From assembly GCF_005144415.1 (NCBI RefSeq), contig NZ_SWJE01000009.1, positions 124,001-188,000 on the forward strand: DNA of 64,000 nt. Direction: 5' to 3'. The position numbers and the translations under genes were made by a program. Source of the DNA: Trinickia terrae. GTDB taxonomy: Bacteria; Pseudomonadota; Gammaproteobacteria; Burkholderiales; Burkholderiaceae. The notes below the pieces were generated by a model. That model saw nothing but the letters and a program-made list of their open reading frames with translations, did no database searches and was not told where the DNA came from. Each line of letters begins with the position of its first letter. The first letter of the stretch is position 1. Shown here piece after piece: positions 1 to 8,572 of the stretch.

Positions 1-736
1 CCATCTGCGGCACGAACTGCTCAACGGCCGGCTGCGTGATGCGCGGCTCGCCGGCTCGGATGTCGAGCCAGTCCCACACGGCCGGCGACACCTGCGCGAG
101 CGCGCCCTCGAGCAAGGGCCGCCGCGCGGCGACTTCCGCCTGCGGCCCGATCCACAGGTAGCGCAGGCGCCCCGCGGCATCCGGCACGCGGATCAGCGAG
201 CCCGCGGGGCCGTCGACCTGGACGTGCACGGCGTCGGGCAGCGCGTCGAAGACTTGCGACAGCGCCTTCCTCACATCCCCGGCGAAACCGACCACCGCAA
301 GCTGGGCGCTCGCATCCGCGAGCTTCGCCTTCGCGCGCAGCACGAACATCGACAGCCGCTTTTGCACCGCCGCCTGAATGTCCTTCGAGATCAGCAGGCG
401 AATCGTGTCGCCCGTGCGCCAGCTGAGGAAAGACGCGAGCAGGCGGCCCTTCGGCGAGCAATAGCCGGTGAGGCGCGCGGTGGCGGCGTCGAGATGCTGG
501 ACATCGTTGGTGAGCTGGCTGTGCAGGAAGCTGGCGGCATCGTCGCCGTGTACGTCGATCACGCCGAACTGCGTGAGCGGCATGTAGGCGCCGCGTTCGA
601 GGGCCGCCTCGAATTCGGCGGCGGCAGGCCGGGGCAGGAGCGGCAGGGGAGCGGCGGCGGGCGCAGGGGGCGCGACAGTTGCGCCAGGCGTTGCGGCAAT
701 CGGGGCTGGAGTCGCTGAAGCGTTCGGGACATTCAT
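1..736 (-). CDS. ygfZ: YgfZ folate-binding protein (partial)
   Basis: N-terminal 245 residues of a YgfZ/GcvT-like tetrahydrofolate-binding protein, which supports Fe-S cluster assembly and repair in the cytoplasm. The frame reads leftwards from an ATG at 736 and is open to the window edge. After an Ala/Pro-rich N-terminal tail come family-typical segments: GVIDVHGDDAASFLHSQLTN, then TGYCSPKGRLLASF, then DWLDIRAGEPRI near the break. The diagnostic KGCYxGQE motif should lie just beyond the edge and cannot be checked. It is divergent from mltG across a 78-base promoter gap, a common arrangement in Burkholderia. Confidence 0.88.
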   Translation of the reverse strand, partial: MNVPNASATPAPIAATPGATVAPPAPAAAPLPLLPRPAAAEFEAALERGAYMPLTQFGVIDVHGDDAASFLHSQLTNDVQHLDAATARLTGYCSPKGRLLASFLSWRTGDTIRLLISKDIQAAVQKRLSMFVLRAKAKLADASAQLAVVGFAGDVRKALSQVFDALPDAVHVQVDGPAGSLIRVPDAAGRLRYLWIGPQAEVAARRPLLEGALAQVSPAVWDWLDIRAGEPRITQPAVEQFVPQM

Positions 737-814
737 GGATTTGGTCTGCAGTCAATCCTGACTTTGGCGTAGGCGAGCAGTTATTATATGAGGTCCCTCT
801 GAGCCTTGTTCCGC

Positions 815-1825
815 ATGTCCCTTCTGAAGAAATGCCTCGTCCTCGGGGCAGTCGTTGTTGTGCTCGCCGCCGGGGCCGCCGCCGGCGGCTATCACTGGGC
901 GGTGAGCCCGCTCACGCTCGCGCAGCCCACGCTCGACGTCACGATCAAGCCGCGCAGCACGGTGCGCAGCGTCATGCAGCAGCTCAACCGCGGCGGCGTG
1001 CCCGTCGAGCCGGAGCTCTTCATCGTGATGACGCGCGCGCTGGGCCTGCAAAGCCAGCTCAAATCGGGCAACTACGAATTCAAGGACGGCATCACGCCGT
1101 ACGACCTGCTGCAGAAGATGGTGCGCGGCGACGTCAACGAATACGTGGCGACGATCATCGAAGGCTGGACCTTCAAGCGCATGCGCGCGGAGCTCGACGC
1201 GAACCCCGCCGTCAAGCACGACACGGCCGGCATGAGCGACGCCGATCTGCTGAAGGCGATCGGCGCGGCCGAGACGAACGCGGCGAACGCCGAGGGGCTG
1301 TTCTTCCCGGACACCTACCTGTTCGACAAGGACACGAGCGACCTCGATATCTACCGCCGCGCCTACAAGCTCATGAAGCTGCGGCTCACCGAGGCATGGA
1401 CGGCGCGCGCGCCGGGCCTGCCTTACAAATCGCCTTACGAAGCGCTGATCATGGCCTCGCTGATCGAGAAGGAAACCGGCCTCGCGAGCGACCGGCCGCT
1501 CGTCGCGGCGGTGTTCGACAACCGGCTCAGGGCGGGCATGCCGCTGCAGACCGACCCGACGGTCATCTACGGGATGGGCGACGCCTACGTGGGACATTTG
1601 AAGAAGCGCGATCTGCAAACCGACACTCCCTACAATACCTACACGCGGACCGGCCTGCCTCCGACGCCGATCGCGCTGCCGGGCGCCGCGTCGTTGCAGG
1701 CGGCCATGAACCCGGCGTCGAGCAGCGCGCTCTACTTCGTGTCGCGCGGCGACGGCAGCAGCCAGTTCTCAGACACGCTCGGCGACCACAACAAGGCCGT
1801 CGACAAATACATTCGAGGTCAATAA
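815..1825 (+). CDS. mltG: endolytic murein transglycosylase MltG
   Basis: MltG (YceG family) is an inner-membrane lytic transglycosylase that cleaves nascent glycan strands and so limits peptidoglycan chain length. The 336-residue protein has one N-terminal membrane helix (about 7-27), a LysM-like region, and the YceG core. The core contains ASLIEKETGLASDR, with the expected catalytic Glu at 218, followed by LQTDPTVIYGMG, both family signatures. A TTG at 806 would add three residues; ATG 815 fits better. It is followed after 3 bases by tmk and the two are probably co-transcribed. Confidence 0.95.
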   Translation: MSLLKKCLVLGAVVVVLAAGAAAGGYHWAVSPLTLAQPTLDVTIKPRSTVRSVMQQLNRGGVPVEPELFIVMTRALGLQSQLKSGNYEFKDGITPYDLLQKMVRGDVNEYVATIIEGWTFKRMRAELDANPAVKHDTAGMSDADLLKAIGAAETNAANAEGLFFPDTYLFDKDTSDLDIYRRAYKLMKLRLTEAWTARAPGLPYKSPYEALIMASLIEKETGLASDRPLVAAVFDNRLRAGMPLQTDPTVIYGMGDAYVGHLKKRDLQTDTPYNTYTRTGLPPTPIALPGAASLQAAMNPASSSALYFVSRGDGSSQFSDTLGDHNKAVDKYIRGQ

Positions 1826-1828
1826 ACG

Positions 1829-2455
1829 ATGGCGCGGGGGAAATTCATTACGTTCGAAGGCATCGACGGCGCGGGCAAGACCACGCACCTCGCCTGGTTT
1901 CGCGAGCGCCTCGAGACGCTGCTCGCGCCGTCGGGGCGCGCGGTGGTCGTCACGCGCGAGCCGGGCGGCACGCCGCTCGGCGAAGCGCTGCGCGAGATCC
2001 TGCTGCATCAGCCGATGAACCTGGAAACCGAGGCGCTCCTGATGTTCGCGGCGCGCAGCGAGCATCTCGCGCAGGTGATCGAGCCGGCGCTCGCGCGCGG
2101 CGACTGGGTGCTCTCCGACCGTTTCACCGACGCGACGTTCGCCTATCAGGGCGGCGGCCGCGGCTTGCCGCGCGACAAGCTCGAGGCGCTCGAGCGCTGG
2201 GTGCAGGGCGGCTTCGGGCCTGATTTGACGGTGCTGTTCGACGTACCGACCGAAACCGCGAGCGAGCGGCGCGGCGCGGCGCGCGCGCCCGACAAGTTCG
2301 AGAGCGAAACGGAAGCGTTTTTCGCGCGCACCCGCGCCGAATACCTGCGGCGCGCGGAAGAGGCGCCGCACCGCTTCGCGATCGTCGACGCGACGCAAAG
2401 CATTCCCCGCATCCAGGAAACGCTCGAAAGCATCATCGCGAGCCTCGCTGTCTGA
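1829..2455 (+). CDS. tmk: thymidylate kinase
   Basis: Thymidylate kinase phosphorylates dTMP to dTDP in the dTTP pathway. The 208-residue length is normal. The P-loop [12 protein letters not shown] is at residues 9-20, the DRF substrate motif leads into [16 protein letters not shown], and the [11 protein letters not shown] segment is typical. It lies between mltG and holB in the usual proteobacterial order mltG-tmk-holB-tatD. Confidence 0.97.
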   Translation: MARGKFITFEGIDGAGKTTHLAWFRERLETLLAPSGRAVVVTREPGGTPLGEALREILLHQPMNLETEALLMFAARSEHLAQVIEPALARGDWVLSDRFTDATFAYQGGGRGLPRDKLEALERWVQGGFGPDLTVLFDVPTETASERRGAARAPDKFESETEAFFARTRAEYLRRAEEAPHRFAIVDATQSIPRIQETLESIIASLAV

Positions 2456-2482
2456 CCCCCCTCAAGCGAACCAAAGTCGAAC

Positions 2483-3517
2483 ATGATCTATCCGTGGCAA
2501 ACCGACGACTGGAACCGCCTGCAGCAATTGCGCCCGCAATGGCCGCATGCGCTCCTGCTGTATGGCCAGGCCGGCATCGGCAAGCTGCGCTTCGCACAAC
2601 ATCTCGCGCAAGGGCTGCTGTGCGAAGCGCCGCTCGAGAACGGCGAACCCTGCGGCGCCTGCGCGGCCTGCAACTGGTTCGTGCAAGGCAATCACCCCGA
2701 CTACCGCATCGTGCTGCCCGAGGCGCTGGCCGCCGAGGCCGGCACGGCGGCGGCCGCCGCTGCCGCCGAGGAAAAGGCCGATGCCGACGACGGCAAGAAG
2801 ACGCGCACGCCGAGCAAGGAGATCAAGATCGAGCAGGTGCGCGGGCTGCTCGACTTTGTCGGCGTGGGGTCGCATCGCGGCGGGGCGCGCGTCGTCGTGA
2901 TGTATCCGGCCGAGGCGCTCAACGTCGCGGCGGCCAATGCGCTCTTGAAAACACTCGAAGAGCCGCCGGCCGGCGTGGTGTTCCTGCTGGTGTCGGCGCG
3001 CGTCGACCGTCTGTTGCCGACCATCGTGAGCCGCTGCCGCCAATGGCCGATGCCGACGCCGGCTGCCGGCGCCGCGGCGCAATGGCTCGCGAAAGAGGGC
3101 GTCGACGACGCCCCGGCGCTGCTCGCCGAAGCGGGGGGCGCGCCGCTCGCGGCGCTCGCGCTCGCCGTCGACGAGAACCGCGTGCTGCGCGACTGGACGC
3201 TCAAGCAGCTCGCTGCCGGCGCCGATTGCGACGCCTTCGCGTGCGGTGAGACGCTGCAGAAGCTGCCAGTGCCCGTCGTGCTCGGCTGGATGCAGCGCTG
3301 GCTGTACGACCTGCTCGCCGAGCGCACCGCAGGCGCGCCGCGCTATTTCCCGGCGGCGTCGGGCGCGCTCGCGCGCTGCTCCGCGCAGATCGACGCCAAC
3401 GCGTTCGCGCGTTTCATGAGGATGGTCGCGCGCCAGCGCGCGGTCGAGAACCACCCGCTCAACGCACGGCTGGTTTTCGAGGAGTTGTTCATCGGCTATC
3501 GCGCGCTGTTCGTCTAA
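2483..3517 (+). CDS. holB: DNA polymerase III subunit delta'
   Basis: Delta' is part of the clamp-loader complex that places the beta sliding clamp on DNA. The 344-residue protein has an AAA+ N-terminus with a P-loop-like GQAGIGK (about 28-34), a zinc module of four cysteines (47, 57, 60, 63), the segment ANALLKTLEEPP, and the SRC motif (TIVSRCRQW). A low-complexity Ala/Glu/Lys insert lies between the zinc module and the conserved KIEQVRGL segment. It sits 27 bases after tmk. Confidence 0.95.
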   Translation: MIYPWQTDDWNRLQQLRPQWPHALLLYGQAGIGKLRFAQHLAQGLLCEAPLENGEPCGACAACNWFVQGNHPDYRIVLPEALAAEAGTAAAAAAAEEKADADDGKKTRTPSKEIKIEQVRGLLDFVGVGSHRGGARVVVMYPAEALNVAAANALLKTLEEPPAGVVFLLVSARVDRLLPTIVSRCRQWPMPTPAAGAAAQWLAKEGVDDAPALLAEAGGAPLAALALAVDENRVLRDWTLKQLAAGADCDAFACGETLQKLPVPVVLGWMQRWLYDLLAERTAGAPRYFPAASGALARCSAQIDANAFARFMRMVARQRAVENHPLNARLVFEELFIGYRALFV

Positions 3518-3570
3518 CGCGGGAAAATCACGCTTCACATTCACCGCATGGGGCCAGAAGGAAACTCACG

Positions 3571-4362
3571 ATGTTTGTCGACTCACACTGCCATATCAAC
3601 TTCGAAGGCCTCGGCGACCGGCTGCCCCAAGTGCTCGAAAACATGCGCGAGCACGATGTCACGCATGCGCTGTGTGTCTCAGTCGATCTCGAGACGCTGC
3701 CGTCGGTGCTGGAGATCGCGCGCGCTTACGAGAACGTGTACGCATCGGTCGGCGTGCATCCGGACCACGAGGACGCGAAGGAGCCGAGCGTCGCGGAGCT
3801 CGTGGAGCTGGCCGCGCACCCGAAGGTCGTCGCGATCGGCGAGACCGGCCTCGACTATTACCGCCTCGAAGGCCGCTCGATCGACGACATGGAGTGGCAG
3901 CGCGAACGCTTCCGCACCCACATCCGCGCGGCGCACGCGACGATGAAGCCGCTCATCGTCCACACACGCGCCGCGGCTGACGACACGCTGCGCATCATGG
4001 AAGAGGAGCGCGCCGGCGTGCCGGGCGGCGTGATGCACTGCTTCACGGAGCCGTGGCCCATCGCCGAGCGCGCGCTCGCACAGAATTTTTACATTTCGCT
4101 GTCGGGCATCGTCACGTTCAAGAGCGCGGCCGACGTGCAGGACGTCGCGCGGCGCGTGCCGCTCGAGCGGCTCCTGATCGAAACCGACTCGCCGTACCTC
4201 GCGCCCGTGCCGTATCGCGGCAAGCCCAATGAACCTGCGTACGTAAGTTATGTCGGACGCTTCATCGCGCAGCAGCGCGAGATGCCGGAAGCGGAGCTGG
4301 CGGCGGCCACGACGCAGAACTTCTTCCGCCTCTTCAAAGACGCGGCGCCCGTCGCGGAATGA
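3571..4362 (+). CDS. TatD family metal-dependent hydrolase
   Basis: A TIM-barrel metal-dependent hydrolase of the TatD/YcfH family; relatives are 3'-5' DNA exonucleases, but the exact substrate cannot be told from sequence. All expected metal ligands are present: DSHCH (His6, His8), GETGLDYY (Glu91), His131 in HTRAA, His156 in HCF, and Asp206 in ETDSPYLAP. Length 263 is normal. The position after holB is conserved in many proteobacteria, where the gene is often named ycfH. It starts at ATG 3571 with a GGAAAC-type ribosome site just upstream. Confidence 0.93.
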   Translation: MFVDSHCHINFEGLGDRLPQVLENMREHDVTHALCVSVDLETLPSVLEIARAYENVYASVGVHPDHEDAKEPSVAELVELAAHPKVVAIGETGLDYYRLEGRSIDDMEWQRERFRTHIRAAHATMKPLIVHTRAAADDTLRIMEEERAGVPGGVMHCFTEPWPIAERALAQNFYISLSGIVTFKSAADVQDVARRVPLERLLIETDSPYLAPVPYRGKPNEPAYVSYVGRFIAQQREMPEAELAAATTQNFFRLFKDAAPVAE

Positions 4363-4404
4363 TCGAAAATCCCATTGCTATCAACGTATTGGGAGGGGAA
4401 ATTA

Positions 4405-5193
4405 ATGTTGAACATGAAAAATACCATGATTGAATCGCAAGCTTCGGCTATCGCTTTGGCAACCTCCGCGGCCCGCCCGGGCGTCTGGCGCCGCGGTGCC
4501 GGCCGCCTTTCCCTGGCGCTTGCCGGAGGCTTGATGTGCGCGGCCTTCGCCGCCCCGGCCGCGCATGCGTCGCCTGCCGACACGATGATCAAGGCCGTGA
4601 AGTTCGATGACGTGAAGGAAGTGAACAAGCAGCTCGCGAACGGCATGGACCCGAACATGACCGACAAGGACGGCACGCCGATCCTCGTCATTGCAGCGCG
4701 CGAGAAGTCCGACCAGGTGGCGGCCGCGCTCGCCGCGAACCCGAAGACGGACCTCGAAAAGCTCGACGCCGCCGGCGAGAACGCGATGATGCTGGCCGCG
4801 CTCAATGGCGACGCCGACCTCGTCAAGCTCCTGATCGGCAAGGACGCCGAGGTCAACAAGAAAGGCTGGACGCCGCTGCACTACGCGGCGGCCAACGGCC
4901 AGGACGAGGTCGCGCAACTCCTGATCGATCACTCGGCCTACATCGACGCGGGCTCGCCCAACGGCACGACGCCGCTGATGATGGCCGCGCGCGGCAATCA
5001 CATCACGACGGTCAAGCTGCTGCTCGACGCGGGCGCGGACCTCTCGGTCAAGAACCAGCTCGGCCTGACCGCGCTCGATTTCGCGAAGCAATATCACGCG
5101 AAGGACGTGACCGAAGGCCTCGAGGCGCGCATGCAGAACGCGCAACAAGTGCCCGCCGCGGCGCCTGCCGCGTCACAAAACAGTGCAAAATGA
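4405..5193 (+). CDS. periplasmic ankyrin-repeat protein
   Basis: A 262-residue protein with an unusually long N-region, then a hydrophobic stretch ending AAPAAHA, which reads as a signal peptide cleaved near residue 61 for export to the periplasm. The rest is four to five ankyrin repeats with classical GWTPLHYAAANGQDEVAQLL and GTTPLMMAARGNH segments, then an Ala/Pro/Gln-rich tail. Ankyrin repeats are protein-binding scaffolds, so no enzymatic role is proposed. ATG 4405 is preferred over TTG 4375 because GGGAGGGG precedes it. A Rap1a/Tai-type gene starts 92 bases after the stop, and the two may be functionally paired. Confidence 0.88.
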   Translation: MLNMKNTMIESQASAIALATSAARPGVWRRGAGRLSLALAGGLMCAAFAAPAAHASPADTMIKAVKFDDVKEVNKQLANGMDPNMTDKDGTPILVIAAREKSDQVAAALAANPKTDLEKLDAAGENAMMLAALNGDADLVKLLIGKDAEVNKKGWTPLHYAAANGQDEVAQLLIDHSAYIDAGSPNGTTPLMMAARGNHITTVKLLLDAGADLSVKNQLGLTALDFAKQYHAKDVTEGLEARMQNAQQVPAAAPAASQNSAK

Positions 5194-5285
5194 CGAAGTT
5201 GCAGCGCGGCGCTCGCCGCGCTCGTCGAATCGGCCTAAAGACCGATCTTCTCACCGCGATATACCGCTCAAATGAAAGGAAAACC

Positions 5286-5642
5286 ATGCTGCGGGCTTTG
5301 ATATGCGCCGGCGCGCTGGCCGTGCCACTGACGGCAGCCGCGTTCACGGGCGGCGACCTCAACAAGCTGTGCACACGGACCGACGTTGCTTCGCGCAGCG
5401 CGTGCGCAGCCTATATCGAGGGCGCCGCGGACGGCGTATACAACACGATCGACGCGATCGGCGGCACCACAGGGCCGCGCGTCGGCCAATACTTCTGCCT
5501 GCCGGCGGACACGCGCACGCAGCAGATGACGGACGCCGTGCGCAAGTATGTCGCCGAGAATCCGAACTCGGTGAACTACAACGCGAGCACGGTGATCGCG
5601 CTTGGGCTCGGCAAGGCGTTTCCCTGCAAGTCAGGCGATTGA
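5286..5642 (+). CDS. Rap1a/Tai family protein
   Basis: A 118-residue exported protein with a clear signal peptide (MLRALICAGALAVPLTAAAF) and the Rap1a/Tai domain layout: LCTRTD, CAAYIEGAADGV, FCLPADT, QMTDAVRKYV, and a C-terminal ALGLGKAFPC. The spaced cysteines suggest disulfides. Founding members are immunity proteins against type VI amidase effectors, but most family members are orphans of unknown role and no T6SS effector is visible here. ATG 5286 is chosen over the in-frame 5190 because AAAGGAAAACC precedes it and it begins exactly at the signal peptide. Confidence 0.85.
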   Translation: MLRALICAGALAVPLTAAAFTGGDLNKLCTRTDVASRSACAAYIEGAADGVYNTIDAIGGTTGPRVGQYFCLPADTRTQQMTDAVRKYVAENPNSVNYNASTVIALGLGKAFPCKSGD

Positions 5643-5703
5643 GACCGATATGGAACGGCCCTCGCGCTCACCGCGTTTTCTGACTCCGACGGGCTGACGC
5701 GCC

Positions 5704-7134
5704 ATGGGCCGCCTGGTCGTGGTCTCCAACCGCGTCGCGACGCCCACGGAAACCAAGGGCTCGGCGGGGGGGCTTGCGGTCGCGGTGTTCGGTGCGCTGA
5801 AGGACATGGGCGGCGTCTGGTTCGGCTGGAGCGGTGACGTCGTCAGCGAGACGGTCGCGAACGCCGGGCCGACGCTGGAAGTGGACGGCGCCGTGACCTT
5901 CGCCACCGTCGGCCTGCCCAAGCGCGACTACGACCAGTATTACCGCGGCTTTTCGAATGCGATGCTGTGGCCTGTGTTCCACTATCGCAACGATCTGGCC
6001 GTCTACGAGCGCGACGAGTACGCGGGCTACCGGCGCGTGAATGCGTGGCTTGCCCACAAGCTCATCAAGCTGCTCGAGCCCGACGACATCGTCTGGGTCC
6101 ACGACTACCACCTGATTCCGTTTGCCGAAGCGCTTCGCCAGGAGGGCATCGGCAACCGCATCGGGTTCTTCCTGCATATTCCGTTTCCATCGCCGCAGGT
6201 CCTGCTCAACGTGCCGCCGCACGAAGAGCTGGCGAAGTCGCTCTGCTGCTATGACTTGCTCGGCTTTCAGACGGAAACCGACCGGACCGCGTTTCACGAC
6301 TACATCGTCCGCTGCGCGCATGGCGCCGTGGAGCCGGCCGGGCAGGTTCGGGCCTTCGGCCGCACGCTGCGCACGGGCGTCTACCGGATCGGCGTGTTTC
6401 CCGACGAGATCGCGGCGCAAGCCGAGCGCTACGAAAGCCGCCAGCACGTGCTGGAGCTCAAGGAGAGCCTCGAGGGACGCAAGCTCATCATGAGCGTCGA
6501 CCGGCTCGACTATTCGAAGGGCCTCGTCGAGCGCTTCCGGGCCTTCGAGCAGCTGCTCGAAAAAGCGCCCGAGTGGCGCGGCAACGTCACGCTCGTCCAG
6601 ATCGCGCCGCCGACCCGCTCGGACGTCGACACCTACCAGCAGATCCGCCAGAACCTCGAGTACGAAGCCGGGCGGATCAACGGCCGCTACTCGGGGCTCG
6701 ACTACACGGCGATCCGCTATCTGAACCAGCGCTACGACCGCCTCAAGCTGATGTCGCTCTTTCGCGAGTCGCAAGTCGGTTTCGTCACGCCGCTGCGCGA
6801 CGGCATGAACCTCGTCGCCAAGGAGTACGTGGCGGCGCAGAATCCGGACGATCCCGGCGTGCTCGTGCTGTCGTGCTTCGCGGGCGCGGCCGACGAGCTC
6901 ACCGCCGCGCTGCTCGTCAATCCGCACGACCTCACGGGCATGTCCGAGGCGCTGCAGCGTGCGTTGTCGATGCCGCTTGCCGAGCGCAAGCGGCGTCACG
7001 AGGCCAATATGGCCGTGCTGCGCAAGAACAACCTCGGCGTCTGGCGCGATGCGTTCCTCGCCGATCTGCGCGGCACGCCTTCGCCTAGCGCAGCGGATGC
7101 GCCAGGCGAAGGCGGCGAGCCCGACGCGCGCTGA
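5704..7134 (+). CDS. otsA: trehalose-6-phosphate synthase (GT20)
   Basis: OtsA transfers glucose from UDP-glucose to glucose-6-phosphate, making trehalose-6-phosphate for osmotic and desiccation protection. The 476-residue length is normal. It starts with RLVVVSNRV, has the donor-loop SAGGLAV, WFGWSG, VWVHDYHLIPFA, RLDYSKGL and the nucleotide-sugar site DGMNLVAKEYVAAQ. No otsB phosphatase is next to it. It is followed 14 bases later by an ATPase gene and then a GT4 glycosyltransferase. The last 15 or so residues are an acidic, probably disordered tail. Confidence 0.96.
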   Translation: MGRLVVVSNRVATPTETKGSAGGLAVAVFGALKDMGGVWFGWSGDVVSETVANAGPTLEVDGAVTFATVGLPKRDYDQYYRGFSNAMLWPVFHYRNDLAVYERDEYAGYRRVNAWLAHKLIKLLEPDDIVWVHDYHLIPFAEALRQEGIGNRIGFFLHIPFPSPQVLLNVPPHEELAKSLCCYDLLGFQTETDRTAFHDYIVRCAHGAVEPAGQVRAFGRTLRTGVYRIGVFPDEIAAQAERYESRQHVLELKESLEGRKLIMSVDRLDYSKGLVERFRAFEQLLEKAPEWRGNVTLVQIAPPTRSDVDTYQQIRQNLEYEAGRINGRYSGLDYTAIRYLNQRYDRLKLMSLFRESQVGFVTPLRDGMNLVAKEYVAAQNPDDPGVLVLSCFAGAADELTAALLVNPHDLTGMSEALQRALSMPLAERKRRHEANMAVLRKNNLGVWRDAFLADLRGTPSPSAADAPGEGGEPDAR

Positions 7135-7148
7135 CGGCCGGCCGCACG

Positions 7149-8315
7149 ATGCTGACCACGCTCGCCATCGCCAACTACCGCTCGCTGCGCCAGCTGCTGG
7201 TGCCGCTGGCTCGCCTGAACGTCGTGACCGGGCCGAACGGCAGCGGGAAATCGAGCGTGTACCGGGCGCTGCGCCTGCTTGCTCAAACCGCTCAGGGCGG
7301 CGTGATTCCGTCGCTCGCGCGCGAAGGCGGCTTGCAATCGACGCTCTGGGCCGGCCCCGAGCGCTTTTCGCGCGCGATGCTGGCCGGGGAGGCGCCCGTG
7401 CAGGGGACGGCCCGCAAGGAGCCCGTGAGCCTCAAGCTCGGCTTTGCCAGCGACGAGTTCGGCTACGCGATCGACCTTGGGCTGCCGCTCCCCGACGGCA
7501 CGTCCGAGTTTTCGCTCGATCCCGAGATCAAGCGCGAGTGCATCTGGAGCGGGCCGCTCCTGCGGCCGTCGGCGCTGCTTGTCGACCGGCAAGGAGTGTC
7601 GCTGCGTGCGCGCGGCGAGGACGGCGAATGGTCGACGATTCCGCAGCCGGTCGCGAGCTTCGACAGCATGATGACCGAGTTCTCCGATCCGCGAAGCGCG
7701 CCGGAAATGATCGCGCTGCGCGAGCAGATCCGCTCGTGGCGCTTCTACGACCACTTTCGCACCGACGCCGAAGCGCCCGCGCGCCAGCCGCAGATCGGCA
7801 CGCACACGCCGCGGCTCGCCGACGATGGCGCGGACCTCGCGGCGGCGCTGCAGACCGTCCGCGAGATCGGGGATGCGCGCGCGCTCGAGCGAGCCGTCGA
7901 CGATGCGTTCCCCGGCTCCAGCGTGTCGATCGAGAACCGCGACGGGCGCTTCGAAGTGACGATGCGGCAGCACGGCCTGCTGCGCCCGCTGAAGGCGGCG
8001 GAGCTGTCGGACGGCACGCTGCGCTACCTGCTGCTCGTTGCAGCGCTGCTGACGCCGAGGCCGCCTGCTCTCGTCGTGCTCAACGAGCCGGAAACGAGCC
8101 TGCATCCCGACTTGCTGCCGGCGCTCGGCCGGCTGATCGGCGCGGCGTCGGAGCGCTCGCAGGTGCTGGTCGTCTCGCACGCGTCGCGGCTCATCGCGGC
8201 GCTCGAGCGGGAGTCCGGCAGCCAATCGATCGTGCTGGAAAAGGTGCTCGGCGAAACCCGGATTGCCGGCGCGGACGACCTCGATCTGCCGCCCTGGAAG
8301 TGGCCGTCGCGGTAG
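7149..8315 (+). CDS. AAA ATPase, COG4637/RecF-like
   Basis: A 388-residue SMC/RecF-type ATPase. Walker A is GPNGSGKSS (residues about 28-36), and late in the protein come the signature-like LSDGTLRYLLLV and a Walker B-type LVVLNEPETSLHPDLL. The Asn before Glu-Pro-Glu is usual for the COG4637 group rather than a defect. These stand-alone ATPases are poorly characterised; some relatives belong to defence or DNA-repair systems, but no nuclease or TOPRIM partner is encoded beside this one, so function is not assigned. It starts 14 bases after otsA and is probably co-transcribed. Confidence 0.85.
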   Translation: MLTTLAIANYRSLRQLLVPLARLNVVTGPNGSGKSSVYRALRLLAQTAQGGVIPSLAREGGLQSTLWAGPERFSRAMLAGEAPVQGTARKEPVSLKLGFASDEFGYAIDLGLPLPDGTSEFSLDPEIKRECIWSGPLLRPSALLVDRQGVSLRARGEDGEWSTIPQPVASFDSMMTEFSDPRSAPEMIALREQIRSWRFYDHFRTDAEAPARQPQIGTHTPRLADDGADLAAALQTVREIGDARALERAVDDAFPGSSVSIENRDGRFEVTMRQHGLLRPLKAAELSDGTLRYLLLVAALLTPRPPALVVLNEPETSLHPDLLPALGRLIGAASERSQVLVVSHASRLIAALERESGSQSIVLEKVLGETRIAGADDLDLPPWKWPSR

Positions 8316-8572
8316 CGTGAGGCGCATGTGCGGCGCATGCTTCACGCGCGGCGGGCCGAGCGGCGGATGTTTCTCGACTGTAACAGGACCGAGGAAGTGC
8401 AATACTTCCGGTTTTGCCGCGCTCGATCCGCGATAATCGAGCCAATATCAACCGCGAAAAAGCGGGTGAGCAGCAGCCGGCGCGGTGCTGCGCCAACACC
8501 CCGGAACCGAGCGGCGCACTAGCGCCGCTGCCTGCGGCGGCCAAGCCCGTCCAGCCAAGGAGAGCCAGAAAG

